Below are positions 23,628 through 34,949 of a stretch of DNA of 64,000 bases, piece after piece. Each line of letters begins with the position of its first letter. Position 1 is the stretch's first letter. This stretch comes from Euryodendron excelsum. Lineage: Eukaryota > Streptophyta > Magnoliopsida > Ericales > Pentaphylacaceae. Position numbers and translations under genes: made by a program. The stretch spans positions 38,740,001 through 38,804,000 of the forward strand of contig CM065387.1 of assembly GCA_033060915.1 (NCBI GenBank), in the 5' to 3' direction. The notes under the pieces are model-generated. The model searched no databases and was not told the origin of the DNA. It saw only the letters and a list, made by a program, of their open reading frames with translations.

Positions 23628-24106
23628 CAATCATTCAGCAGTTAACACACACACACACACACGCAATCAGTAGTAAGCAGAGAACAAGAGATTTACAGAG
23701 GTTTGACTTAATCCTTGCCTACGTCCTCTCTTTCTCGATCCCTTCGAGGGTATTCCACTATGTAATCTTCTCTTTATACAGCTGCTAGTTTCTTCAAGTG
23801 CTCAGCTCACTATTACATCTAAGGATTTACACCCAATTCTTGCTGCCGAGAAGTTTCAACCAAGCTCTTGATTTTACAAGAGTGTTGTCAAGCTACACTC
23901 AAGCTCTCAAGGGTTATAACACCCTTTTCAAAAGTAATGAGGTTACAATATAATCAGTGTCACTCTTAGAAGTGAAGATAATGCAAGTTATAGCTCAATA
24001 ATTCCTCTCGGGTAATGACAGTTGCAGAGTAAGAAGGAAGATTTAAGGCTTTTGGATTTTTTCACTTTAAGATCCTTGTCTCTTACTCATAAATGAGTTT
24101 AAACTC

Positions 24107-24117
24107 ATATATTTATA
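24107..24117 (-). promoter_or_regulatory. TATA-like motif of the minus-strand solo LTR
   Basis: The minus strand reads GACTATAAATATATGAG, a good plant TATA box, about 1.1 kb into the LTR from its minus-strand start. No transcript evidence is available. Confidence 0.4.
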
Positions 24118-26729
24118 GTCTCGCATAAGAAATAGCCGTTAAAGTTGTTGGAGGTGCATTAAATGCACGAACAACTAACACAGTTTTGAAAAATCTAACC
24201 GTTGGAGCGAATTTTTGAATTTTCGTTGCCTACCGAAATTGTCAGCAATCTTCTACTAGTGCTACCAATCTAGCTCCCGATTTCTTTCGATATAGTTGTT
24301 TACCACGATTGTCTACAATCGTTTTTTTGGTGTCACCAATCTTGGCTTGCCACTGCATTTGACGTTACTCTTCAACGATATTATTAATAAACTTCACTTC
24401 GTGCTTCCAATCTTTATCTCTGCTTCTTTTATAGTTCGTTCTTCCACATGGTTGTCAGCAATCTTTAACTTGTGCTACCAATTTGTCTCCCTGTTTCTTT
24501 TGTTATTTGCCTTTTATCAAGATTGTCAGCAATCTTGGTTGGAGTCAATAATCTGGTTCTCTACTGCAGTTGTTGTTGCTTTCCACAAATCTTAACCTAT
24601 CCCCTTTGTCAATCAGTCTTCGATAGTGTGAACATGTCTAGGCTCTACCAATCTTCTTAATAGCTTTCCAAGCATCTTAGATATTTTTAATATTTTGGTG
24701 GACCTTGGTTCATCAACCCATTAGAAGTCAATACTCTTGCTTGCACTGGCTTTGACAGATTATCAGGTGTTACTAATCTTCAGTATTGTCATCAATCTTG
24801 CCATACTTCTCATTTAAGCTTCCTTCATAATGCTTTCAAGGATGGCCTGTTCAAGCTGCATACTTCTTTTAGTGGAACAAATATGAGGATCAAAGATCTT
24901 CATTATGAGTGAATAAGTCATGGATGTTGTCAACCATTTCCAAATCTTAAACCTTCTTCTGCAGGTGTCATCAATCTGATTAAGATTTTGGTACTAACAG
25001 AATTGCTTGGTGTTGGTACTTTTATGACGTGCTGACAAGATCTTCTATGATACTTCACAGTTCATGATTGCCCATAAATCTGAACCACTTTTAATTAAAC
25101 TAAGTTGTATACTTAAGTTAAATACATTAGATCATAATGACTAGGTTTTGTGATCATCAAAATTAATTACCAACTATGGAGATCACTCATTGGGTCAACA
25201 GATTGTTAGCTCTAGTTTAGGTATTAGAATAGTGCTTTAACTATGTATTATTTTAATATACTCTTTTTACATTTTTGTAGGAATTTTGGGCTAACAACAG
25301 TCAAAAGTAGGCTAAATTGAAAAGGGGTGTCGCGCCCCAATTTTTGGACCGAGTCTTTTTGGCTCGGAAAAAAGCATGGAACTTTGTCATTAGAATTCAT
25401 CCTCCTAGAAGAACGAGTGCGACTAGGTTTGACCTTGAAATTGGTTTGATTAAGAGTTTTTTAGAAAATAAGAGTCGCCACCTAACTTGATTAAGGTGAG
25501 TTAGGTCACCTAACATTAAGTATTAATCCGAAGACAAAACTTAGGGTTTTTTAAGAAGGTTTTGAAAAACTCCCTCAAGAGAGGGTTTTTAAGAAAATAG
25601 GTTGTTTGGTAACCTTAAGGAAGTTTTAAGCCCTTTTTTGAAAGTAACTCCATTTTGGTCATTTGAAAACTAAAATCTACGGTCCGGGGGTTGGTTACAT
25701 ATAGGAAAAACATCCTAAGATCATCACCCTACCCCGCCCTTTCGGTACCTACATGTCTATTCACTAACTAGAATAACCAGTTACCATTATCCACTTAATA
25801 TCCACTTTAGAATTTTGAAAACGGGGTTTAGTCATCACTTTTTGGATGAATGATGCATGGTGCAAATCTAGGGGAAAAATGTTTGAACACATGGAGGCTT
25901 TTAAGGATTTTAAAACAAGGATCTTGAAATGACAAAGAGTTTTGAAAAAGGACTTGAGTTTAAATAAGAGTTATGACCGCACCATTTTAGGTTGCCTACG
26001 TATCTTATTTGGCGAGAATCAGGTCATTCGTAATTCGGGCAAGAGCCCGATGTAAAATAGACGCTTTAGGACCTTTGGAAAATTTGAAGACACTTTGAGG
26101 TTTTTGAAAAGAGAGAACTTAAGAGTTTTGATTTGAAACTGGATAGTAGAGTGTTTTAAAATAGAACTTTAAAACTCTTGTAAGGGGGTTTTGAAGTGTT
26201 TTGAAATATTTTCAGAACAGCTCAAGGGAACTTTGGAAGTGCTTTGAAATAACTCGAGAGAGTTTGAAAATATTTTAAAGTCTTGTTTTGAAAACCTTAG
26301 AGCTAGGGTTTTGAATTTTTTTAATAAACTTATTTTCGAAAAGCTTTTGAAAGTGGTTTTTGAAAACATCTAGGGTTTTTGAACCCTAATATGGACAACC
26401 TTAGAGGTTGTACTTAATATTTCACCTTCCCTTGAGATCCCTAACCATAAAAGGGTTGGGGACACTCTAGGGTTATGAGTTTTTGAAAACATTTTGAAAA
26501 TAATTTTTGAAAAGTGCTAAGTGTCTAGCCTCTTTTGTTAAGACAAATTTAAGAGAACATCTTGTGAGTGTTTTTGAAGAAAGAGTATGTAGGCATTAGA
26601 AAAGAGTTTAGAGTTGAATTTCACAATCTCAAGAGAGTAGGAGGTTTTTGAAGAATAGGTTATAAGAATAGTTTTGAATTGAAAGATCATTTGAAAAGGG
26701 GTCCTTGAGTTGGAGCCTTGAGGCATATT

Positions 26730-27160
26730 AACTTGGGTCGGGTTGACTTAAGGTTAGGGGTGACCTAAGGTTAACTAACTTGGGTTCGGTTAACTCAGGG
26801 TTAAGGTGGCCTAGGGTTAACAAACTAAGGTTGGGTTAACCTAGGGTTTGGACAACTAGAGTTAAGTTGGATTGGTTAAGTTGGAGTAGGGTTGGATAAC
26901 TAGGGTCAACTAACTCGGGTTTGGTTAACCTAGGGTTAAGGTGACCTAGGGTTAACTAACTTGGGTTAGGTCAACCTAGGGTTGGACAATTAGGGTTAAG
27001 TTAACTTAGGGTTGGATAACTAGGGTCAACTAACTTAGGTTTGGTTAACTTAGGGTTAAGGTGACCTAGGGTTAGCTAACTTGAGTTAGGTCAACCTAGG
27101 GTTAGACAACTAGGGTCAGGTTAATCAAAGGTTGGATAACTAAGGTCAAGTTAACCCAAG
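26730..27160 (+). repeat. Degenerate CCTAGGGTTAAC array in family A LTR
   Basis: Units of about 25-35 bp built from CCTAGGGTTAACTAACTTGG and GGTTAGGTTAA-like words follow one another with much variation. The array recurs in the family A fragment at about 36130-36290. The GGGTT words resemble telomere repeats only by chance. Confidence 0.7.
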
Positions 27161-28989
27161 GTTAGATTGGAAGATGGTTTTGAAAGGTGGTTCTATGCAC
27201 TTTTGGAAACAGTTTTGGAAAACAAATCATGTTATGCAAAGAACTTTGGTAGACAACCCTTTTAAAGATCATTTTCATGAAAATTTGACTATATCCAAGG
27301 ATATGGTTTATATGGTTAGTGTTTGATAATCATTCCGAAGAAGGTTTTCTTAGGACCATTATAACATTTATCTTGACAAGAGTAGGGATTTCAAGAATCA
27401 ACATAATGATGACAACTTTTAAAAAACCATTTTTAAGGCAATGATTGAGAGAATGAAATTTTGAAAACCATTTTTGAGAAAAAGATCTTGAAAACCATTT
27501 TCCAAAGGGAACTATTCTAACAAGTTAAGGTTCCTATGGCCAATGTAAAGGGAGACCACTCAAGAGAGAGGTCCATTGGGCCATTCCAACCACTAAACTT
27601 GAGAGAATAGAAACCTTAGAAATTAAAGAGTTTGAAAATTACTTTTTTGCAAGAATAAAAAGAGAAAGGAACCATTTTAACAATTTAGGGCTCTTATGGC
27701 CAATATAAAATGGAGACCACTCAAGAGAAGGTTCCATGGGGCCATTTCAACCATTAAACTTGAGAGAATAGAAACCTTGGGAATTAGAAGGTTTGAAAAT
27801 CATTTTTATGCAAGTTGGAATGCAAAGATGCAAAACTGTAAGTTAGGGGTTAGTGGGGGATTTTCTAAGGCATGATTTCTTAGAATCTCATCTTAAGCTT
27901 CAAGGGACTAACTCTTAGAACCATTTTGAAGGGAATATTGAGCTTGAAAATGGCATGAAATGAGAATAGTGTGAGTTTTGAAAAACATAGTTATAAATAT
28001 AAAAATAAAGTCAAGCACACAAAACATGAACAAGATAACGACATGCAAAGGGGGTCATGAATTCATACAAGGCTTTAGGCTACACTACATAATCAAGGGG
28101 CTTTGAGGCCATACTATCTCAGAGTAGGCTAGTGAGAGATCCTCCTACATGGTGGCTCCCACTAACTTTCCTCTAGGCATGAACTAAGAGCCCTCTTGCT
28201 TCAAGCATGCAAGAAAGGGGGTAAAAGATGGGGATTAAAATAGAAAATAGCCTAAGCAGGCTAGGAGGGAGAAGAGAGGAGTAGGGGGAGACAAAAACAT
28301 AAAAGAAATATCAACTTTTGCCTTCAATATACTTGCAATCTTCTATGGATGTTTGGACTCAAGCTAGGAGAGCTTCAAGTATGCTTGAGGGGCTAGAAGA
28401 AGGTATTCTATGACATGAAAGGCTATGTAGGTGAAGTGTATGGGTTAGGAAGATGTGGAATCTAGCCTAAGTGTTTGAGGTGTGGGATGTATATGGGAAT
28501 TCGAGATTCTGGAACAGTTTTTGCAGAGCTTCGCTATCAATTTCAATTCTGGAATATGCACAGGGGGAGGCCTGTATTTCTAGGCAATCTGGGAGAAGCC
28601 TGGCGCATGTGGTACATGCACTTGGGCAAAATTTTTCGTAGCACATGCGCCAATACTGTTCCATTGCTAGAGTGCCACGTGGCACTCAGTGTACAAGTTA
28701 AATCTTGATGGTTGATCGAAATTTGGTCGATCTGATCAAAATCTGGGCGCATGTAGTATACGCTCTGTCACCAAGAGTGTTCATTTAAACTTTGCCTCGA
28801 TAATTGAGCCAACTGGGAAGGTTTCGGAAGAATTGGTTGCATCCACGGTGTTCTCCTAGGGTTTCTCGTGAACTTTCGTATTTTTAAAAAGTTCGAACGG
28901 TGTTTGAAAGTGTGAGATATCATCTCGGGAAGTGTGCATAAAATCGCATCTCTGCAGAGCGTCTGTGATACGCTCCGCAAGGGTTTAAA

Positions 28990-29390
28990 AGTAGCTATTT
29001 TTGTGCCGCATGATCGAGGCCTTCGGGAAGCGATTTCTCCAATCGAACCGTACTGATGGAAAGTACTTCAGAAATACTTTTAGAAATTTTCTAATTTACG
29101 CATTTCTCAAGCCGTTTGATGGTGCGTTATAATCAGGGAATTGGGAAAATGTCTATGAAACGCTCCAGGGGTGGCTGAATGTAGCAATTTTCGAGCTATG
29201 AGCTTTGGAAAGTGATCTCTCCGATCAAGCCGTATCGATGGAAAGACCTATGAACGAAGTTTTGGGAATTCCCTGATTTACGCATTTCTCAAGTCATTTG
29301 ACGATGCGTTATAACCAGAGAATCGAAAAAAAAGGCAATTTTGGCGAAGCTCCTGCGAGATGCTCCAGGGAACTTTTATTGAGTCGAGGG
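28990..29390 (+). repeat. 182-bp tandem repeat in family A LTR
   Basis: TTTACGCATTTCTCAAG followed by GATG(G)GCGTTATAA occurs at about 29095 and again 182 bp later at about 29277, within longer matching units that also share CCGTA.TGATGGAAAG and GTGATCTCTCC-like words. A weaker third unit may precede them. Confidence 0.7.
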
Positions 29391-29869
29391 TGTTTAGCGT
29401 CGTAAGGGCCTCTTTAGGTTAAATAGGGGTGTATAACAAGACCCGCCGTTTAATATCCTCGGAATGGTTTTGTTTCGGGGTGCGTTCGGGTTGTCAGGGG
29501 CAAAATGATCATTTTGGCTGGGTTTGGTTGAAAATATGTAGGAATGGATCGGAGTGTTATGTTAAGTGTGCCGAGTCATTCAAGGATGATCCTAAGAGAG
29601 TTTTTTACTGTTCGGTGGGATTATGTAGTGTTGGGGCATTCAGAGACAAAATGGTCATTTTGACCAGAGTTAGTTGGAATGAGACTGGAATTGAACAGAA
29701 TGGCGGGTTGAGTACGCCTAACTATCTAGTGTCACTCTGGAAAAGTGGACTTACAGTCTTGAGTGATTTTGAACTTTCTTAAGAAGTGCCTAAAGACCCA
29801 AGGAGCAGGTTTGGTCATTTTTCACGGAGTCAGGCTAGCAGGCGCCTGTGTTGACCTAGGTGTTAATTC

Positions 29870-30185
29870 CCTAGACCACTCGGTCTAGGAAAGTTACCTG
29901 TGTGGTGTTGGTCCCTGAGACCGCCCGGTCTCAGAGAGCTACCTGTAGGGTGGTGTTAGTTTCTGAGAATGCCTGGTCTTAGAAAGCTACCTGTGAGGGT
30001 GGTGTTGGTCTTCGAGAATGCCTGGTCTCAGAGAACTATCAAATGACGGATATTCTACATTACCAGGCTAGTAGGCGCCAGAAGTGAACCGCCTGGAATT
30101 TGATAAGGTGTTGGTCCCCGAGATCGCCTGATTTCGAGAAGTTACCTGGATGACGTTGGTTCCTGAGACCACCCGATCTCAGAAA
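29870..30185 (+). repeat. Array of six short hairpins in family A LTR
   Basis: Units of about 50 bp each contain a stem-loop. CCTAGACC-ACTC-GGTCTAGG (29870-29889) and CTGAGACC-GCCC-GGTCTCAG (29915-29934) are perfect 8-bp stems with 4-base loops. Weaker versions follow near 29963, 30013, 30118 and 30163. GGTGTTGGT precedes and AGCTACCTG follows most stems. The array lies within 500 bp of the LTR's 3' end. Confidence 0.85.
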
Positions 30186-30377
30186 GCTACTTGGAATGCC
30201 TAGGGGCAAGATGGTGTTTATGGCTACAGTTAGGCCTTGTGGGCCTAGGAAGCGACTAGTTGACTGGATTGGAGTTTGAAAGTCCCGTCTTGGGCTTTCA
30301 TGTATTGTGATGTTTGAAAATTAGATCTAGTCAGACCGAAGATTGGCGAGCGGGCAAAACTAGGGTGCTTACAAGAG

Positions 30378-30600
30378 GCATTCGAACGGTCTAATGAGCG
30401 TTCAAACGATCCGCCAAGCATTCGAATGCTTTATCAAACACAAGCCACCGTTTGCAAACTTCATAGAATAATTTTAGCGTTAGTGACATGTTTGAAGACC
30501 GTTTGAGAGCTACAGAGGCTTACAATCACCATTTGAAAAACTTCAGAAGATCGTTCGAACGGTCCACCTAGCGTTCAAATGGTCCCCTATGCCTTTCAAA
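30378..30600 (+). repeat. Cluster of TTCGAACGGT-type motifs in Gypsy LTR
   Basis: CATTCGAACGGT, GCGTTCAAACGATCC, GCATTCGAATGC, TCGTTCGAACGGTCC and GCGTTCAAATGGTCC recur at irregular spacing, just after the 5-kb insertion and upstream of a TATA-like motif. Confidence 0.7.
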
Positions 30601-30628
30601 TGCACTTACGGAGCTCAGCATTTTGTTG

Positions 30629-30638
30629 AAGATATAAA
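30629..30638 (+). promoter_or_regulatory. TATA-like motif of the Gypsy LTR
   Basis: GATATAAAAG lies in the LTR, followed by AG-rich leader-like sequence with AGAGAGAGATATAG. It is a plausible core promoter of the element. Confidence 0.4.
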
Positions 30639-31399
30639 AGCTATTTTGGCTGAGAATTAGATAGAGAATTCAGTTTGTGCTTGTTTATAGAGAGAGATAT
30701 AGTTAGTTAGAGAGCTTTGTAGAGAGAAATTGTATTTTCTTACCTTTTCTTCTACTTCTTTGTATCTAAACACTAGATTTACTTCAATATAATGCATAAT
30801 CTTCATTTCTTTATGCTTTCTTTCATGAAATCTAATAGCTAATCTTCTACTTGAAAGCAATTGTGAAGATCTACCAAGGAATTCAAAGATTTCAATGGAG
30901 GTATCTAGATTGCAATGATTTATCTTATGATTTCGTTAAATTCAGCTTAATTGGGTTGTATATCTATAGAAAACTTAGATTCATAATCACTATTGGTAAT
31001 TTATATGCACAATTCTGAAATTGGTATAAGAATTGCATAATTGATGGTTTGCTTCTACGATTCTTTGAATTGAACCTAAATGTAAGCTCTACTAAGTGTG
31101 AATTCATAGTTTTATGGTCACAATTTTCCGAATTAAGGATCCATAGAGTGATCCTTGATTTGAGTTATACAATCCTCTATTGAATTTCTTATAGGAATTG
31201 GTAAATTGAATTAATTATATCCAAGCCCCTTTTTAATTGCCTTTGAATCCCGTTTTAATTGATTTTAATTGTTTATACTTGTAGTTGTTGGTTATTTCTA
31301 ATTTCTTAATATAATCGACTTAGAATCTAAATTGTTTAGTTGAATTGATTAGATTAATTGTTAATTGCTCTTAGAATTTGTTGAGTCAAGGTTGATCCT

Positions 31400-33660
31400 T
31401 GTTGACTCAAGGTTAATTTCCATGTTGATTTTGATGATAACTAAACCTTGTGTTATTTTACTAATGAATCTACTTAGTGTGCAGATTAACAAAGTTTATA
31501 ACTTAGACTTAAAGTTGAATCTTAAGTCTAATACATGTCAAAGAGAATGCACAACAAGTTTAAGATCAAACAATAAATTCAAGGAGCTATGCAATAAACC
31601 AAACAGAGGATTGACGCCTACCTCTACTTCAAACAAATGTTCTACATTCAAAGAAATTAAAGGTGTTCAATGAAAGCTTTAATTCAAGTGTGCATAGATT
31701 CAAGGAAGATTGATTTGTACTAGACTGAAGACTTCATCTGAATATGCAAAGATCAGTTGAGGTGGTGCAATGTTCAGTTAAAGATGAAGAATGGAGATGT
31801 TATAAATGCCAAAAGAAGATCTCATCTAGAATGCAAAGATCAATTCAAGACAATGCGATTGAAGTTGCTGAGAAGATGGCTCACAATATTTATCTGAACT
31901 CTACCTGAAAACCAAGTGAAGAATTCTTCTACAGTGTAAAGAATCAATGAAGATTAGATGTGTGAAGAGATTTCATCAAGTCTACAAAAGTCTCATTGAA
32001 GTGATCTTTAATGAAGAATGAAGAATTGATAGCAAAGAGAGGAAATCATAAATAAAGCATTGAGAAGCTCTACGCAATTAAGGAAGCTTGTCATTGAAAG
32101 AGGATGTTCTACAATGATAGAAGGAGCTGAGCAAATGAAGAAGAAAGATTGACATTGATCTAAAGAAGCCTTAACAGTTATGAGAGTCAAGAGAAGATCA
32201 ATATCCAATGATTGATTCAATCCAAATTGAATAGAAGTTAACTCTGATGAGTTAAAGAGATTTGATTGATCATCATACCCTAAAGACATATTCCTTGAAG
32301 ATCTTATACCTATGCTAAGATGATTTAAATCATTAAAAGATAGAATACAGAATTCTGGGCAATGAGGAGACTCATAGAAATGAGGAGTCGCCTCCTAATC
32401 ACAGACGTAAAAGGTCTGAAGGCGAAATGGGCAATGAGGGGACTCATGAAAGTAAAGTGTCGCCTCTTGATCACAGAAGCAAAAAGAGGCTGAAGACAAA
32501 CTGGTCAATGAGGGTACTCATGGAAATGAGGTATCGCCTCTTGAACATAGAAACAAAAAGCCTAGAGACTAAGTAGGCAATGAGTGGACACATTGTAATG
32601 AAGAGTCACCTCATGGAGTCAGACATAAAGGCTTGAAGTTTAAACGATCAATGAGCAGACACATGAAGACGAAGTGTCGCCTCTTGGTAGCAGAAGTAAA
32701 AAGGCTTGAAGTTTAAACGATCAATGAGCGGACACATAAAGACAAAGTGTCACCTCTTGGTAACAGAAGTAAAAAGGCTTGAAGTTTAAACGATCAATGA
32801 GCGGACACATGATAATGAAGTGTCGCCTCATGACAGCAGAAGCCGAAGATGTGAAGACAAAATGAACGAGGAATCGCCTCATTGATATAAAGAGCGGACT
32901 CATGAAGTCAGTGAACAACGTCTGGTAAATGCAGAAGCAGAAAGTGTTGACTCCACAGACCTGGAGCCGACTCCCTCTAATATAACGGCTATTTTTCTTA
33001 ACGTTATAACGAACTGGACGTGCATTAATGATACCCAACCACCTCCAATGGATGGAATTAATGTAAGGGTATATATACTAGCCTCCAACTGCATTTATAT
33101 ACAAGAATCAAGAGGAAGAAACAACAAGAGACAAAAATCACTGATCAACCTGATAGTCCTGAACATTCTTCTTGTTTTATTCTTGTGAGCTTTGAATGTA
33201 AAATCTACTCTTGGTAGAGAGTGTATTAGTTACTCGTATACTTCTATACACTTGTAATTGAGAGTTTGAGAGTTCTCTTGTGTGAAGCAAAACTCTTGTA
33301 AGTTTGAGTGGAGCTTGGACAAAACTACTTGGGGATTGAAGAGCTCGGTGAGGAGTTATTTGTAAAGTGAGTTGAGCACTTTGTCAATCAATGGCCCATC
33401 TTGTAATAGGTGATTACATAGTGGAAGAAGACTTCAAGGAGGTATTGGGGTGAGGACGTAGACCACGGTTTGTGGTTGAACCTCGATAAATGTGTGTCTC
33501 TCTTCTAATGCTCTGTTTTCTTTGCTTTTATTGATAACATTGCTTTACACATAGATTAATCACTGCTATATTGTTTAGATTAATTTTAATTAATCTTAAC
33601 TTGTATTAATCTTTGAAAAACCCAATTCACCCCCCTCTTGGGTTACCTATTGGACCAACA
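31400..33660 (+). mobile_element. Copia-like (Sirevirus-like) solo LTR, 2.26 kb
   Basis: It begins TGTTGACTCAAGG with TTTTGATGATAACTAAACC and ends CACCCCCCTCTTGGG-like sequence, then TATTGGACCAACA, the usual terminal pattern of this LTR type. No primer-binding site follows at 33661, so it stands alone. A clear target duplication is not visible. A second related LTR begins at 62389. It contains the 73-bp tandem array at 32360-32870 and a TATA-like GGTATATATAC near 33068. Confidence 0.7.
32360..32870 (+). repeat. 73-bp tandem array, seven units
   Basis: CAATGAG starts units at 32360, 32432, 32506, 32578, 32649, 32722 and 32795, giving spacings of 71 to 74 bp. Each unit has a GAG..GACACAT half, a GTGTCGCCTC half and an AAAAAGGCTTGAAG-like spacer, so the two halves can pair. 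The last three units are nearly identical, which points to recent amplification at the right end. Confidence 0.85.
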
Positions 33661-33871
33661 AAATCAACCTTATCAAAACTAAAAGATTCTCGGTTTACTT
33701 TTGTTACTTTTATATTCAATTTCACTTGTTTTGCATTTCAATTCAAATGAGTTCATAGTGAGTTGAGTGTCATTTCCATATTGGAATCAATCCCATAGGA
33801 AGAACGATAATTGGGGATTAACTGGTAAACTACATTGCGAAGCCGTACACTTGCAGGATTGAAGTCAAGTT

Positions 33872-33890
33872 TTGGCGCTGTTGTCGGGGA
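33872..33890 (+). promoter_or_regulatory. Primer-binding site, tRNA-Asp type
   Basis: TTGGCGCTGTTGTCGGGGA is one or two bases off the TGGCGCCGTTGCCGGGGA site used by Athila/Tat-type Gypsy elements, which is complementary to the 3' end of tRNA-Asp. It marks the border between the split LTR on its left and the internal region on its right. Confidence 0.8.
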
Positions 33891-33894
33891 TTGA

Positions 33895-34945
33895 AAGCAC
33901 GAAACACTTATTGGACGGAGCCTGGACTTAGTTGCAGAAATGTGGAATTGGATCTCCGTATCCACCTCGAATGAAGCAAATGCACCCAAACTGAGAAGCT
34001 AGCTACTTGAATCAATCATGAAAGCATGTAAAAATATAAAGAAAGCATGTAGAGATGTAAATCTAAAGTTTACTTGAACAATAAAAGTATTTGGTTGCAA
34101 GGAAAATAAAGGAAAATGCTAGAAAATAAAGAAAAATAAGTGGAGGAAAATTACAAACCCTAACTCTATTATACTAAGGTAAATCTAAGTAAAATATGAA
34201 GAAAAATGGGGGAGAACCCCATGGATGAGCTGCTCCCGCTGCTCCCGCCACTCCCTATTCTAAAACTAACCTAAAAACTCAAAAAATCCTAAGCTTGCCA
34301 AATCTAAGTTTAAAATTCATTTTTTGCTTAGAGCATCTGAATGGCTTCCGAACGGCATCCAAAGAGCGTCCGGATGCACTTTGGATGTAAAAAATGCAAT
34401 TTGCCTGGCTTCAAACGTAAAAAATGCAGTCTGAAAGTCGAACTACCGTCCGAACAGACTTCGAACACCCGTCAAATGCACCGTTTGGATGGGCACTATT
34501 CACCATTTGGATGGTACTGTTCACGGTTCGAACGGTATTGTTCACTGTTTAGACGGGTACTATTCACCATTCGAACAACCAGTAACCTTGAAGCTTGACT
34601 TTAACCATATTAGAGGTCGATTCAGCCAATACACATTAGAAGCAAAGTTGTAGATCTCGAAATCTTCTTTCCAACCAAGTAAAATCAACTCAATCGGAAA
34701 TTGGACTAAAAAGTTATTGCTATAATACCGAGACCATTCTAATCACCGGTTTGTTCGTATTGAACCCGCTTTGATCATTCTTGCTTGGTTTTGCCTTTAT
34801 TAGCTTTTATAACCTAGAAAACACACACAAAATATAATCAAATATATATCTAACTAAAATAAGATAATTAACACTAATTTAAGTCTAATAAAGTGCGAAT
34901 TAAAGGCCTATGATTATACTTTTGTGATGTAATCACTACCGGGAC
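33895..34945 (-). mobile_element. LTR-like insertion between primer site and gag
   Basis: About 1 kb of noncoding sequence separates the primer site from Gypsy gag. Its right end, GATGTAATCACTACC, resembles the end of the insertion at 15795-17292 (GAGTAATCACTATC), and it too carries a cluster of palindromic CpG words (34330-34590). The left limit and target duplication could not be fixed. A related solo LTR is the likeliest reading. Confidence 0.45.
34330..34590. repeat. Cluster of CCGAACGG / TTCGAACGG motifs
   Basis: GCTTCCGAACGGCATCC, CGTCCGGATGCAC, CGTTTGGATGG, GGTTCGAACGG and CATTCGAACAACC alternate with (C)TATTCACC/TGTTCAC words. This is a third cluster of the type seen at 16848-17125 and 30378-30600, again inside an LTR-like segment. 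Confidence 0.7.
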
Positions 34946-34949
34946 CCAA

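Larger units (their letters stand above)
22160..25200 (-). mobile_element. Copia-like solo LTR on the minus strand, with a nested LTR
   Basis: Read on the minus strand it begins TGTTGACCCAATGAGTGATC at 25200 and ends in a C-rich run, TTCTCTTGGGACTG and GACCTAACA at 22160. This is the usual pattern of large Copia (Sirevirus-like) LTRs. The flanks are GATTC (22155-22159) and GATTG (25201-25205), a near-perfect 5-bp target duplication, and no internal region or primer site adjoins, so it is a solo LTR. A minus-strand TATA-like motif lies near 24107-24117. A second element splits it at 22331-23627. Confidence 0.7.
25328..30373 (+). mobile_element. 5-kb solo LTR (family A)
   Basis: It begins TGTCGCGCCCCAATTTTTGG and ends AGGGTGCTTACA, with flanks AGGGG (25323-25327) and AGAGG (30374-30378), a 5-bp target duplication with one change. 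No primer site or coding domain follows. The 5' part has AGTCGCCACCTAACTTGA and GTGAGTTAGGTCACCTAA. It then passes through a TTTTGAAA-rich tract (26100-26700), a CCTAGGGTTAAC array (26730-27160), a 182-bp tandem repeat (28990-29390) and a hairpin array (29870-30185). Fragments of the same family lie at 35179-36400 and 37473-37865, and a reverse copy at about 58519-61540. The length suggests a Gypsy lineage with giant LTRs, but no coding region is attached to prove it. Confidence 0.75.
25201..33871 (+). mobile_element. Gypsy-type 5' LTR, split by two younger LTRs
   Basis: Host pieces are 25201-25327, 30374-31399 and 33661-33871. The last runs straight into a tRNA-Asp-like primer site, which marks it as an LTR end. 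The middle piece carries the TTCGAACGGT cluster, a TATA-like motif (GATATAAAAG, near 30631) and an AT-rich R/U5-like part. A 5-kb solo LTR (25328-30373) and a 2.26-kb LTR (31400-33660) were inserted later. The left limit of the host LTR is not certain. Confidence 0.55.

Noticed and set aside
26730..27160. GGGTTAACC-rich array as interstitial telomere repeat
   Set aside because: The unit is 25-35 bp with CCTAGGGTTAACTAAC and does not repeat TTTAGGG in phase; it recurs only in copies of the family A LTR.
29429..29782. 117-codon open frame in the 5-kb LTR
   Set aside because: It falls in LTR sequence with an internal imperfect repeat and has no domain; the forward match to other family copies is not protein-like.
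29870..30185. Hairpin array as rho-independent terminators or tRNA-like structures
   Set aside because: The stems have no T tract and no cloverleaf features, and the context is a plant LTR.
32340..32900. Evenly spaced repeats as a CRISPR-like array
   Set aside because: The whole 73-bp unit repeats with no unique spacers, it is inside a plant LTR, and the DNA is eukaryotic.
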